Assembly: GCF_022565915.1 (NCBI RefSeq)
Contig: NZ_JAJOYX010000001.1
Span: forward strand, 62,001-126,000
Reading direction: 5' to 3'
DNA: 64,000 nt
DNA from: Nesterenkonia sp. LB17
GTDB lineage: Bacteria; Actinomycetota; Actinomycetes; Actinomycetales; Micrococcaceae
Shown: positions 26,237 to 34,575 of the stretch, piece after piece
Numbering within the stretch: position 1 is the first letter of the stretch
How the letters are laid out: each line of letters begins with the position of its first letter
The notes under the pieces: model-generated
Seen by the model: only the letters and a program-made list of their open reading frames with translations
The model's database searches: none
Told to the model about the DNA's origin: nothing
Made by a program: the position numbers and the translations under genes

Positions 26237-26894
26237 GTGCTCGCCCGAGGCTCAGCCGTGGCTCCCGGTGCGCTCGCCGAGAGTTCAGCGGCCCCAGCAC
26301 CGAGGCCGCCGCCAGTCCACGGGTGGCGAGCCAGGGGAGCACCCCGGCGATGATCGCCCCGGAGAGCGCGAAGCAGGTGATGTGGATGATGGTCTCGGTG
26401 GGGGCGTAGGCGTACATCGGGACGATCCAGTGATAGGTGATTCCGCCGGTGAGCCCGGAGGCGGCGCCGGCTGCCATCGCGAACTCCAGGGAGAAGCGGC
26501 GATAGGCCACCGCCAGGAAGATCAGCTCGGCACCGAGGCCCTGCATGAACCCGGAGGAGAGCACGGTGAGTCCCCACTGGGAGCCCAGCAGGGCGGAGAC
26601 CGCCGCGGCGACCATCTCGCAGTAGATCGCGGCGCCGGGCTTGCGGATCACCAGGGCCCCGAGGACGGCGGGGAAGAGCCACATCCCATGCACCAGGGTC
26701 TCCACCGGCGGGTAGAAGACGAAGAGGTTCCCGATCAGGTGGTAGCTGAGGTTCCAGCCCCAGAAGATGACTCCGGAGGCGACCGCGAGCACCGAGGCGA
26801 CCACGATGTCGGAGACCGACCAGCGCCATGATCGGGCGGGGGAGTGTGCGCCTGTGCCGCGACCGGAGGTGGCCGGGCGTTTGCTGCTGCTCAT
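26229..26894 (-). CDS. ykoE: thiamine/HMP ECF transporter substrate-binding subunit YkoE
   Basis: 221 residues, about six helices. ATG 26894 is chosen because GGGAGAAG precedes it by 8 nt; an earlier ATG at 26963 would translate part of the leader. YkoE features: DIVVASVLAVASGVIFWGWN, GAAIYCEMVAAAVSALLGSQ, PTETIIHITCFALSGAIIAG. YkoE is the S-component for thiamine precursor uptake. The TPP riboswitch just upstream supports this. First gene of the pair with the ATPase-EcfT fusion. Confidence 0.9.
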   Translation of the reverse strand: MSSSKRPATSGRGTGAHSPARSWRWSVSDIVVASVLAVASGVIFWGWNLSYHLIGNLFVFYPPVETLVHGMWLFPAVLGALVIRKPGAAIYCEMVAAAVSALLGSQWGLTVLSSGFMQGLGAELIFLAVAYRRFSLEFAMAAGAASGLTGGITYHWIVPMYAYAPTETIIHITCFALSGAIIAGVLPWLATRGLAAASVLGPLNSRRAHREPRLSLGRAHG

Positions 26895-26896
26895 GA

Positions 26897-26929
26897 TGCT
26901 TCTCCCTGGATGAGGGCGGACCAGAAGCA
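26897..26929 (-). promoter_or_regulatory. hairpin hiding the ykoE ribosome binding site
   Basis: On the minus strand TGCTTCT pairs with AGAAGCA (7 bp), and CCCT with AGGG inside. The GGGAGAAG ribosome site lies in the 3' arm. This is a plausible expression platform for the TPP riboswitch, acting at translation. A second hairpin (26942-26961, GCTCGAGC arms, loop of 4) lies between it and the aptamer. Confidence 0.55.
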
Positions 26930-26979
26930 CGCAGGAGGAGAGCTCGAGCCGGAGCTCGAGCATCCGAGTGAAGATTCTC

Positions 26980-27060
26980 GACTTCCTTCGCAGGTCCTAA
27001 CCTGATCAGGTGCGAGGGTCTGGGCCTTCAGCCCACTCTCAGCGCCCTGCCGGCGGAATC
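26980..27060 (-). promoter_or_regulatory. TPP (THI-box) riboswitch
   Basis: On the minus strand GCTGAGAGTGGGC is followed by GACCCTCGCACCTGATCAGG, TTAGGACCTGCGAAGGAA. CTGAGA, ACCTGATC and GCGAAGGAA are the conserved thiamine-pyrophosphate-binding cores. AGGG/CCCT closes P2 and GGGC/GCCC closes P3; GATTCC with GGAAGTC forms a bulged P1. It should switch off the YkoE transporter when TPP is plentiful. Confidence 0.92.
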
Positions 27061-27169
27061 ATGGCTTTTCAGCCGCGTTCTTCCGTCGAGGGGCGCTCCC
27101 CTGTCGTGTCTCAAATGACGTGCACTAGAGTAACACCAGGACATCGACCCACCCCCTGAGGAGAACATT

Positions 27170-27439
27170 GTGGACAAGCTTCTGGACAAGGGCATGGCCC
27201 TTGGCATCTCACTGGCAGGCGGCTTCGTCGCCACCCGAATCTTCGACTTCGTGTGGAAGAAGGCCACCGGCGACGACGCCCCGCGCGTGGGCAACGACGA
27301 GATGACGCTCAAGCGAGCCCTCGCCTTCTCCATCGGTTCCGCGGCCGTCTCTGCGACCGTGCAGGTGCTCTCCCAGCGGGGCGCAAGCTCTACGGTGAAG
27401 AAGCTCCGCAGCAAGGTCGGAGATCGCGCGGAGGTCTGA
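27170..27439 (+). CDS. DUF4235 family small membrane protein
   Basis: 89 residues from GTG 27170, with GAGGAGA upstream. Two short hydrophobic helices surround the family's FVATRIFDFVWKKATGD and FSIGSAAVSATVQVLSQRG. DUF4235 proteins are common in actinobacteria and of unknown function. The basic C terminus is probably cytoplasmic. The nitrilase-family gene starts 4 nt after its stop, so the two are co-transcribed. Confidence 0.83.
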   Translation: MDKLLDKGMALGISLAGGFVATRIFDFVWKKATGDDAPRVGNDEMTLKRALAFSIGSAAVSATVQVLSQRGASSTVKKLRSKVGDRAEV

Positions 27440-27442
27440 TCG

Positions 27443-28273
27443 ATGCGCATCGCTGCCGCTCAGATCACCACCGGCCCGGATCCTGAAGCCAACCTCGAAC
27501 TGATCCGCGAATATGCCGCACGCGCCGCGCAGGCCGGCGCCCGCGTCGTCGTGTTCCCCGAGGCGACCCAGCGAGCCTTCGGGCACCCGCTGCCACCCGT
27601 GGCCGAACCGGTCACCGGCCCCTGGGCCGAGGCGGTCCGCGCCCTGGCGCGCGAACTCCAGATCGTGATCGTCGCCGGGATGTTCACCCCCGGGGTTCCC
27701 AGCGGCGAGGGTCGACCGCGGGTGGTCAACACGCTCATTGCCGTGGGGCCGGCCGTTTCCGGCGAAGAGATCGATGTCGCCTACGACAAGATCCATCTCT
27801 ATGACGCCTTCGGCTTCAAGGAGTCCGACGGCGTCCAGCCCGGCCGCAGCCCCGCGCAGTTCGTGCTCGACGGGGTCACCTTCGGCCTGGCAACCTGTTA
27901 TGACATCCGCTTCCCGAACCTCTTCACCGACCATGCCCGCTCCGGGGCGCAGGTGACCCTGGTGCCGGCCTCATGGGGAGCAGGGGAGGGCAAGCTGGAG
28001 CAGTGGCGGCTGCTCGCACAGGCCAGGGCGCTGGACTCCACGCAGTACATCCTCGCCTGCGGTCAGGCCGACCCCGCCGCCGCGGGGGTGGACGCGGTCC
28101 AGGGAGCGCCCACCGGAATCGGTCATTCGATGATCGTCTCCCCGCTGGGCGTCCCGCTCAGCGAGGCCGGCGGCGCACCCGAGCTGCTGGTCGCAGAGGT
28201 GGACCCGGAAGTGGTCAGCCAGACCCGAAAGATGGTCCCGGTGCTGAAGAACGCCCGCCAGCTGCAGAGCTGA
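27443..28273 (+). CDS. carbon-nitrogen hydrolase (nitrilase superfamily, Nit1/omega-amidase-like)
   Basis: 276 residues with the Glu-Lys-Cys triad at E40 (VVFPEATQ), K116 (DKIHLYDAFGFKESD) and C152 (ATCYDIRFPNLF). The CYDIRFP signature and KESD motif resemble deaminated-glutathione amidase/omega-amidase enzymes, which hydrolyse side-chain amides for metabolite repair. Substrate not certain; an organism using mycothiol may have another one. The last 12 codons form the 5' arm of a very large hairpin. Confidence 0.87.
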   Translation: MRIAAAQITTGPDPEANLELIREYAARAAQAGARVVVFPEATQRAFGHPLPPVAEPVTGPWAEAVRALARELQIVIVAGMFTPGVPSGEGRPRVVNTLIAVGPAVSGEEIDVAYDKIHLYDAFGFKESDGVQPGRSPAQFVLDGVTFGLATCYDIRFPNLFTDHARSGAQVTLVPASWGAGEGKLEQWRLLAQARALDSTQYILACGQADPAAAGVDAVQGAPTGIGHSMIVSPLGVPLSEAGGAPELLVAEVDPEVVSQTRKMVPVLKNARQLQS

Positions 28274-28293
28274 CGGGCGTTCTTCAGCACCGG
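28238..28293. terminator. long perfect hairpin between convergent genes, overlapping a coding end
   Basis: A 20-bp perfect inverted repeat (28238-28257 with 28274-28293; arms start CCGGTGCTGAAGAACG) continues inwards through CAGCT/AGCTG around loop GCAG. The 5' arm codes for the last residues of the amidase. No T-run on either side. It probably ends transcription from both directions (amidase + and pabC -). Confidence 0.7.
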
Positions 28294-28318
28294 CTGTGCC
28301 GGCGGGCTGTGGACGCGC

Positions 28319-29275
28319 TCAGTCCACCGGGTGATTGACCGGGAGGTCCTGGTCCAGGAAGCTGTTCAGCTGCGCGGTGAGTTCGGGGTCCACGGCGAGC
28401 TCGTGCTCATCGATCCGGTTCACCGGAGCGGCGAGCCGCACCGAGGACAGCAGCCACACGTGGTCTGCCGCGTAGAGATCCTCCGGGGTGAGCGGCCCAT
28501 AGCCGAGCTTCCATCCCGCCCGCTCTGCAGCGGTGAAGATCGCGCCCTGCGTGGTGCCGGGCAGGATGCCGGTCTCCAGCACCGGGGTGATCAGCGTCGG
28601 GGGCTCGCCTGCGGCGCCCGCCTCGGCGATCAGCACCGTGGAGGTGGGCCCCTCGAGGACCTGGCCGTCGGAGGTGATGAAGATGACGTCGTCGAAGCCG
28701 CCGGCGTCGGCGTGGCGCAGCGCCGCCATGTTCACCGCGTAGCTCAGCGTCTTCGCCCCGAGCAGCAGCCAGGGCGCCCGCTCGGCGGCGGTGGAGTCAT
28801 AGCCGCGGTCGAGCAGCGTCACGCCGAGCGGCTTTCCGCGGTTGGTCCGCATGCTCTCCGCCACCGGGGTCAGCATGAGCCAGTAGGTGCCGGCGAAGGC
28901 CGGATCCTCGGAGGCGGGCTCGTTCTCCACCCCGCGGGTGGCCACGAGCTTGATCGCGAGCTCCTCAGGCACTCCGCCCCGCGCGCGGTACTCCTCGAGG
29001 CCCAGCCCGACGGCGGCCTCCCAGGAGTCTCTCGGAGGGATGCCGATGTCGAGGATGCCGGCGGAGCGTCGCAGCCGGGCGAGGTGCGCGTCGAGCTTCC
29101 GCGGCGTCCCGTTGATGGCGTGCATCGTCTCGAATATCCCGTCCCCGCGAATGGCACCGAGATCGGTGATTCGCAGCTGGGGCTGGTGCGGGTCAAAGAC
29201 CGCACCGGTGGGGTGTTCGGCGTCGATGCGTACGGCGACGGCGGCCACAGAGTCATCACGAAAGTGCTCAGCCAT
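28319..29275 (-). CDS. pabC: aminodeoxychorismate lyase (class IV aminotransferase fold)
   Basis: 318 residues, PLP enzyme of the BCAT/ADC-lyase family. Features: ITDLGAIRGDGIFETMHAIN, RLRRSAGILDI, the PLP lysine in LLGAKTLSYAVNMAAL, FITSDGQVLEGPTSTVLI, and TPVLETGILPGTTQGAIF. It would release pyruvate from 4-amino-4-deoxychorismate to give p-aminobenzoate for folate. pabB lies 4 kb away (32880-34472), which supports the call; a D-amino-acid or branched-chain aminotransferase is the alternative. Leaderless start: TAGGCT, 6 nt, ATG. Confidence 0.8.
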   Translation of the reverse strand: MAEHFRDDSVAAVAVRIDAEHPTGAVFDPHQPQLRITDLGAIRGDGIFETMHAINGTPRKLDAHLARLRRSAGILDIGIPPRDSWEAAVGLGLEEYRARGGVPEELAIKLVATRGVENEPASEDPAFAGTYWLMLTPVAESMRTNRGKPLGVTLLDRGYDSTAAERAPWLLLGAKTLSYAVNMAALRHADAGGFDDVIFITSDGQVLEGPTSTVLIAEAGAAGEPPTLITPVLETGILPGTTQGAIFTAAERAGWKLGYGPLTPEDLYAADHVWLLSSVRLAAPVNRIDEHELAVDPELTAQLNSFLDQDLPVNHPVD

Positions 29276-29281
29276 GGCTAC

Positions 29282-29287
29282 AGCCTA
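29282..29287 (-). promoter_or_regulatory. -10 element, leaderless start of pabC
   Basis: TAGGCT on the minus strand, 6 nt before ATG 29275. A mirrored TAGGCT at 29333-29338 on the plus strand is placed to serve cls, giving a leader of about 20 nt with GGGAGGG. Confidence 0.5.
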
Positions 29288-29364
29288 GCTCCTGCGCGAC
29301 CTGCCGGGGGCGATTGACGTGAGCGGACCCAGTAGGCTGTCTTGGAAGGATTGGGAGGGATGCG

Positions 29365-30855
29365 TTGCTGTGGCCATTTAGCGGGCTGGGACTTGACTCC
29401 CTGCCGCAGGGGATCTTCCTGAGCATCCTCGTGTTCGAGATCGGCGTACGGGTGGCTGTGATCGGCATCATCCCGTCGAACCGCCGTCCCAACACTGCGA
29501 TGGCCTGGCTGCTCGCGATCTTCTTCATCCCCGCTATCGGGCTTCCGCTCTTCCTGCTCCTGGGTCGCAGCAAGCTCTCGGCTCGGCGGCAGGAGCGTCA
29601 GCAGCGGATGAACGCGGCGCTGCTGGAGGCCACCAGCCAGATGCAGCTCTCCGACCAGCTGCGCGAGCACGAGCAGCTCAGCGCCACCGTGGTGCTCAAC
29701 CGCAACCTCGGCGCGTTCCCCATCCAGGAGGGGAACCAGCTCACCCTGATCACGGACTATAAGGCGTCCTTCACCTGGCTGGTCGATCAGATCGATGAGG
29801 CGCGGGAGTACGTCCACGTGCTCTTCTACATCGTCGGCGATGACCCCGAGTACACCGGCCCGGTCCTCGACGCCATGGAGCGCGCGGCCGAGCGCGGGGT
29901 CAAGGTGCGTTTCCTCTACGACCACCTCGGCACCGCCCGGGTCAGCGGCTACCGACGGCTCAAGCGCAGGCTCCGCAGCTCGAAGATCGAATGGTACCGG
30001 GTGCTGCCGATCCGCCCGCTGCGCCGTCGCTTCTCCCGCTTCGACCTGCGCAACCACCGCAAGATCGTCGTGATCGACGGCATCACCGCACTGACCGGCT
30101 CCACGAACCTGATCGAGCCGCACTACCAGCGCCCCGCGGCGGTGCGGATGGGTCGGCGCTGGGTCGAGCTCAACGTCGTGCTCACCGGTCCGGCCGTGAC
30201 CGGGCTCGACATCGTCTTCGCCTCGGACTGGTATGCCGAGACCAACGAGAACCTCGGCGAGAAGCTGCTGGTGGACCTCGAGGCCGATGAGGCCGCCTCG
30301 GGCGGTTCGCTGGTCCAGGTCGTCCCCTCCGGCCCGGGATTCCCGGACGAGAACAACCTCCGACTCTTCAACGACCTGATCTACCAGGCCACCCATCGGA
30401 TCATCATCTCCACGCCGTATCTGGTCCCCGACGATTCGCTGCTCTACGCGCTGACCAATGCCGCGCACCGCGATGTCGAGGTCCTGGTCCTGGTCTCCAA
30501 GAAGGCCGATCAGTTCACCATCCAGCACGCCCAGCAGTCCTACTATCAGATCCTGCTCGAGGCCGGGGTGCGGATCTTCCGCTACCCGGACCCCGATGTG
30601 CTGCACGCGAAGTTCATGATCATCGATGACCACGTCGCGGTGCTCGGCTCCTCGAACATGGACATGCGCTCCTTCTCGCTGAACCTGGAGGTCACGCTGA
30701 TGATCGTCGACGCGGGCAAGGTGGCCGAGATCGAAGAGGTCTTCACCCGGTACCTGCTGCTCTCCACCGAGCTCGATCTTCAGGAGTGGGCCCGCCGGCC
30801 GTGGCACGTCCGATACCTGGACAACACGTTCCGACTGACCTCGGCTCTGCAGTAG
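29365..30855 (+). CDS. cls: cardiolipin synthase
   Basis: 496 residues. TTG 29365 is placed after GGGAGGG. Two N-terminal membrane helices (ILVFEIGVRVAVIGIIPSNR, TAMAWLLAIFFIPAIGLPLF) anchor two phospholipase-D domains with HKD motifs: NHRKIVVIDG and HAKFMIIDD. GSTNL and GSSNMD follow each motif as expected. It would join two phosphatidylglycerol molecules into cardiolipin at the membrane. Confidence 0.92.
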   Translation: MLWPFSGLGLDSLPQGIFLSILVFEIGVRVAVIGIIPSNRRPNTAMAWLLAIFFIPAIGLPLFLLLGRSKLSARRQERQQRMNAALLEATSQMQLSDQLREHEQLSATVVLNRNLGAFPIQEGNQLTLITDYKASFTWLVDQIDEAREYVHVLFYIVGDDPEYTGPVLDAMERAAERGVKVRFLYDHLGTARVSGYRRLKRRLRSSKIEWYRVLPIRPLRRRFSRFDLRNHRKIVVIDGITALTGSTNLIEPHYQRPAAVRMGRRWVELNVVLTGPAVTGLDIVFASDWYAETNENLGEKLLVDLEADEAASGGSLVQVVPSGPGFPDENNLRLFNDLIYQATHRIIISTPYLVPDDSLLYALTNAAHRDVEVLVLVSKKADQFTIQHAQQSYYQILLEAGVRIFRYPDPDVLHAKFMIIDDHVAVLGSSNMDMRSFSLNLEVTLMIVDAGKVAEIEEVFTRYLLLSTELDLQEWARRPWHVRYLDNTFRLTSALQ

Positions 30856-30875
30856 AGCCCTTTCCGATGAGCGGA

Positions 30876-30881
30876 TATACT
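30876..30881 (+). promoter_or_regulatory. candidate -10 element
   Basis: TATACT, about 69 nt before the lipoprotein ATG at 30950. No convincing -35 hexamer. Confidence 0.3.
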
Positions 30882-30949
30882 CACTGCCCAGGGTGCCGGA
30901 GCGCACAATTCGGCCCCTCTCACCCTGCGCCGACGAGACCTGAGGAACC

Positions 30950-31810
30950 ATGATCGGATTGCGTTCGACGGCTCACCGAGCCGTGCCCTGCGCGACTCGG
31001 GCCAGGGGTCTCCTTGCGCTGTCTGCGGCTGGAGCGCTCGCCGTGACTGCCACCGGCTGCTCCCCAGACGCCGAAGATGCGAGCTCGGCGCAGGATGTCG
31101 CATCCATGAGCTCCCTCCCGTCGGAGGCTGGGGAGCCTGATGGCAGCGCCGACGAGGATCCCGCTGAGGATGAGACCGGAACCGAAGAGTCAGCTGCGTC
31201 TGACGCAGACGAGCTGCTCACCGAGCGAGAGATCTCCCAGGTGCTGGTCACCGAGTCCGAGCTGCCCTTCGCCCCAGACAGCCACTCCACGCTGACCGGA
31301 CTGAACTTCTTCAAGGACCAGCTCGGAGCGGCCGCAGAGGTCTATACCGAGAGCTTCGGCGAGGGCGAGTGCGCCTCGGCGATGGACCGGATCAATGCGG
31401 ATCTCATCGGGGAGCGCCCGGAGCTCGGCGTGGTCCAGGAATACAAGCATGAGCTCGCCGATCGCACCGAGAGCCTCTACGTCTGGATGCTCGGTCTCGA
31501 GGACCCGCCGGAATCGGCTGTCATCTGGGACCGGGTCATCGAAGCCTGCACCGCCGAACCGCTGCGCGGTGAGACCGATTCGGTGGACGTCGAGGCCTTT
31601 GAGGCCCACGACTTCCGCGGTCTGGAGCTGAACATGAAGGTCCACGACGGGGAATCCATGGTGGAGGTCCTCGGCTTCTCGGCAAGCGTCGACTACGGCA
31701 GGCACCTGCTGATGGTCAGCGCCGCGAACATGGACGCCGAGACCTTCGACGCAATTGTGGAGCGCCAGGCAGGGAAGCTCGCGACCTTCGACCACCAGCG
31801 CACCGACTAG
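30950..31810 (+). CDS. lipoprotein of unknown function
   Basis: 286 residues. GAGGA precedes ATG 30950. Signal with hydrophobic LLALSAAGALAVTA and lipobox TATGC, lipid Cys at 37. A Ser/Glu/Asp-rich linker (to about residue 80) leads into a folded domain that starts LLTEREISQVLVTESELPFA. Two cysteines, in GEGECASAMDR and VIEACTAEP, could pair. Resembles the sensor-domain-like lipoproteins of actinobacteria in layout, but I do not recognise a named family. Confidence 0.75.
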   Translation: MIGLRSTAHRAVPCATRARGLLALSAAGALAVTATGCSPDAEDASSAQDVASMSSLPSEAGEPDGSADEDPAEDETGTEESAASDADELLTEREISQVLVTESELPFAPDSHSTLTGLNFFKDQLGAAAEVYTESFGEGECASAMDRINADLIGERPELGVVQEYKHELADRTESLYVWMLGLEDPPESAVIWDRVIEACTAEPLRGETDSVDVEAFEAHDFRGLELNMKVHDGESMVEVLGFSASVDYGRHLLMVSAANMDAETFDAIVERQAGKLATFDHQRTD

Positions 31811-32090
31811 TTCTACTCAGCCGCGGCCGACCGCCACAAGACGGCACGCATCGTGCGCAGGGCCCGGGTCCAGTGTTCAAACTGATGCGCCGTTGCCCGC
31901 GCCGCTGGCGCGATCCCGACCCGCACTTTGATCTGTGCTCGATCCGAGGTCGGATCTGGACGGTCGCCCTAGACGTGGCCACCCCGGGGTGCCAGCATTG
32001 AAGCGTTATCACCGGTGGATCCGGCGTCATGGAAGGACGTTGCCCATCGCACGGGTGGCACGTCCGTGGCTTACGAAGGAGTGATGGGCG
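31811..32090. other. intergenic region without recognised gene
   Basis: 280 nt. Neither strand shows a reading frame with convincing start and content. AAGGAG at 32076-32081 is the ribosome site of the next gene. Confidence 0.4.
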
Positions 32091-32480
32091 ATGGTGCGTC
32101 GAGGCGTTCTAGCTACATTCTTAGCGGCGGGGATCTTCGCAGGAAGCGTGACGGCCGCACAGGCCGCGCCAGTGAAACCGGACTTCCCCCTCATCACCGT
32201 CGGGTGCCCCGACGGCGAGGGCGGCTACGACATGCTACAGGTGAAGCCCCGCGGAGCTGTCGCCTTCGTCTTCGACGAGGCGGGAGTTGCCACGGGTGAG
32301 AAGCTGTTCATTCGCTCGATCGACGCCGCCCTCTTCTCCGACGATGGCCAGCTCCTCTGGGAGTACAACAAGGCCTATGGCAAGCGGACCGGTCACGGCG
32401 AGCCGGTCTCCTGCTCCGGATCCTTCAGGAAGGGCTCTGATGGGACGGTCTTCTTCGACGTCCTGGTGACACGCCGGTAG
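32091..32480 (+). CDS. small secreted protein of unknown function
   Basis: 129 residues. Sec signal MVRRGVLATFLAAGIFAGSV with probable cleavage after AQA near residue 25. The mature part has two cysteines (VGCPDG, VSCSGS), likely a disulfide, and a beta-rich pattern (AVAFVFDEAGVATGEKLFIR). No lipobox. It lies between a lipoprotein and transposase debris, so it may be an acquired gene. Function unknown. Confidence 0.6.
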   Translation: MVRRGVLATFLAAGIFAGSVTAAQAAPVKPDFPLITVGCPDGEGGYDMLQVKPRGAVAFVFDEAGVATGEKLFIRSIDAALFSDDGQLLWEYNKAYGKRTGHGEPVSCSGSFRKGSDGTVFFDVLVTRR

Positions 32481-32615
32481 CAGGGACCGCTCACCCGCGA
32501 TCCACTCTCGTGGATGCCCGCCGCCCCCGAGCGGACTGACAACCCTGAACTTCGAGGATTCCCCGGTCGCAGGCGAACTCTTCGGCTGGTGCAACTCCCG
32601 TGCCGGACGAGGACC

Positions 32616-32866
32616 TCACTGCGGGCAGCATGGACGCGGCATCTTCGAGACCGCCGGGGGCAGCGAGATCCCGCCGGAGGCGGGGAGCAGTCGGGGCAGG
32701 TGCGCCGCGGCTTTGGCGTCGGTCTTGACCCGGTCTGCGGCTGGTCGCTGGAGCTTCGACGGGGCAGGAACCTCGCACCGGATTCCGGCCGCGAGGACTT
32801 CGTCCGGTGCCCCATGAATCTCTGTGAGTGGGGGCCCGGCCCGCAACCCCTCGCCGACCAAGGAGC
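32616..32866 (-). pseudogene. remnant of an IS110-type transposase
   Basis: A minus-strand frame reads GIRCEVPAPSKLQRP then ADRVKTDAKAAAHLPRLL. This matches the IS110 DEDD-transposase block (AAGI...APSKLPR, GDRVKTDxxDAxxLARLL). It begins after a stop near 32866 and falls apart by 32616; later matches would need frame changes. No terminal repeats or complete gene are visible. It abuts the pabB stop. Confidence 0.5.
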
Positions 32867-32879
32867 TGCTATATATCGT

Positions 32880-34472
32880 CTAGTCCGAGGTCGCGGTCTC
32901 AGATTCCGGGAACCGGGCGCCCAGGGCCTCCAGCACCCCGCGTGACTTGGTGCGGATCTCCTCCCATTCCTCGGCAGGGTCGGAATCAGCGGTGATCGCT
33001 CCGCCCAGCCCCAGGTGGAAGCGGCGTGACTCACCCTCGCCGCTGAGCACCGCGGTGCGGATGAGCACTGCCAGGTCCGCAGCGCCGTTCGTGCTGAAAT
33101 ACCCCGCCACCCCGGAATAGGGCCCGCGCGGACCGGTCTCCAGCCGCTGCAGGATGTCCATGGTGGAGATCTTCGGCGCCCCGGTCATCGACCCCGGGGG
33201 GAATGCGTCAGCGACGACCCGGGCCCGCGGCACCGCATCCGGGATGCGGGCGCTGATCGTGGAGACCAGCTGGTGCACGCTGGGGTAGGTCTCCACCGCG
33301 CAGAGCCGCTCGGTGCGCAGGCTTCCCGGGATCGCGTGGATGGAGAGGTCATTGCGGACCAGGTCCGCGATCATCACGTTCTCCGCCCGATCCTTGGGGT
33401 GGGTGCGCAGATCCTCGATCATGGCGCGGTCCTGCGCGGCGGTCACCCCGCGGGGTCTGGTGCCCTTGATGGGCTCCGAGCGCGCCGTGCCGCTCGCGCT
33501 GATGCTGAGAAAGCGTTCGGGCGAGGTGGAGAGGATCTCGGTCTCACCGATGCTCAGGAACTGGGTGAAGGGGGCTCGGTTGCGGGTGCGCAGGGCGGCG
33601 AAGAGCTCGACGCCGCGTGCGCGGCCCGGTGCCAGCGTCCCGGTGACCGCCGTGGTCAGGCAGATCTCATAGCTGTTGCCCTCGGTGATCTCCCGCTTCG
33701 CCCGCGCGATCGCGGCGAGATAGTCCCGGCGAGAGTCACGGACCGCGATCTCGCGGAGCAGTGCGGCGTCGGAGCCTCCTTCAACGCAGCCTCCGTCGCC
33801 AGAGCCGTCCCTCAGCGCCAGGCCCTGCAACGTCTCGAACACCTGCTCCTTCCAAGCAGACTCCGCCGCTGCGTCCCAGCACTGAAGCTCCAGCTGCCCC
33901 TGGGCATGGTGGATGACCACGGCATGGGTGGCGCGGAACAGGCTGGCCTCCTGGGCCGGACGGTCTGCCGGCTCCAGGGCCTTCTCCGCCGGGTCTTCAG
34001 CGCCGACCTCCCGCTTGAGCTCATAGCCCAGCCATCCCACCCAGCCGAGCGCGAACCGCGGGAGATCATGGCGGGTCGCGTCCGGTCCGTCAGGCTGTCC
34101 AGGTCGGTCAGACTCGGCAGGCTCGCGACCCTCGTCCGGCTGCTCTGCGGACCCGGTCCAGTTCTCCGCCAACCAGCTGAAGAACGGCTGGCGGCGCTCG
34201 ATGGTCCCCTTGGGCGTGGTGACGCTGGTCTGGCCCTGATGGTGGCTGACCAGCGCCGCATGGTCCCCGAAGGAGAAGGCCAGGATGCTGTGGGCGCTGC
34301 GCGCGGGCTGATCGGTCCTGGCGTGATCGCTGCTGTCCAGCAGCGCAGCGGGAACCCCGGGCAGCTGCTCACACAGAGCGGCGAACAGCTGCGGTGCGAG
34401 GTCCTCGAGCGCGTCGCCCGCCACCTCGTCGAGACCTGGCAGGTGGCCCGCGGAGAGACCCGGCAGGTCCAT
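32880..34472 (-). CDS. pabB: aminodeoxychorismate synthase component I
   Basis: 530 residues from ATG 34472; upstream codons in this frame are low-quality. Chorismate-binding domain motifs: SYEICLT, APFTQFLSIGETEILSTSPERFL, PIKGTRPRG, ENVMIADLVRNDLS, VHQLVSTISARI, AFPPGSMTGAPK, GYFSTNGAADLAVLIRTAV. The Lys of PIKGTRPRG is the PabB-type nucleophile, separating it from anthranilate synthase. It aminates chorismate using ammonia from a PabA glutaminase that is not in the window. The N-terminal 150 residues contain a Pro/Asp/Gly-rich insert. Confidence 0.9.
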   Translation of the reverse strand: MDLPGLSAGHLPGLDEVAGDALEDLAPQLFAALCEQLPGVPAALLDSSDHARTDQPARSAHSILAFSFGDHAALVSHHQGQTSVTTPKGTIERRQPFFSWLAENWTGSAEQPDEGREPAESDRPGQPDGPDATRHDLPRFALGWVGWLGYELKREVGAEDPAEKALEPADRPAQEASLFRATHAVVIHHAQGQLELQCWDAAAESAWKEQVFETLQGLALRDGSGDGGCVEGGSDAALLREIAVRDSRRDYLAAIARAKREITEGNSYEICLTTAVTGTLAPGRARGVELFAALRTRNRAPFTQFLSIGETEILSTSPERFLSISASGTARSEPIKGTRPRGVTAAQDRAMIEDLRTHPKDRAENVMIADLVRNDLSIHAIPGSLRTERLCAVETYPSVHQLVSTISARIPDAVPRARVVADAFPPGSMTGAPKISTMDILQRLETGPRGPYSGVAGYFSTNGAADLAVLIRTAVLSGEGESRRFHLGLGGAITADSDPAEEWEEIRTKSRGVLEALGARFPESETATSD

Positions 34473-34562
34473 GGGGCGGCTGGTCAACGCAGCCCTCGGG
34501 GAGTCCCGGGTGCAATGGTCATGGGTCAAGGATGGCACAGGCCGGGAATCGTCTCGGCGCGC

Positions 34563-34568
34563 TACGAT
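34563..34568 (+). promoter_or_regulatory. -10 element, leaderless start of the TetR gene
   Basis: TACGAT, 7 nt before ATG 34576. It favours 34576 over the in-frame ATG at 34567. Confidence 0.45.
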
Positions 34569-34575
34569 GTCGCCC

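Noticed and set aside
31716-32030. 104-codon minus-strand open frame
   Set aside because: Arg/Ser/Pro-rich shadow composition, overlaps the end of the lipoprotein gene, no start signal.
32393-33034. 213-codon minus-strand open frame
   Set aside because: Composition of an unused frame; it overlaps pabB and the transposase remnant, which lies in another frame.
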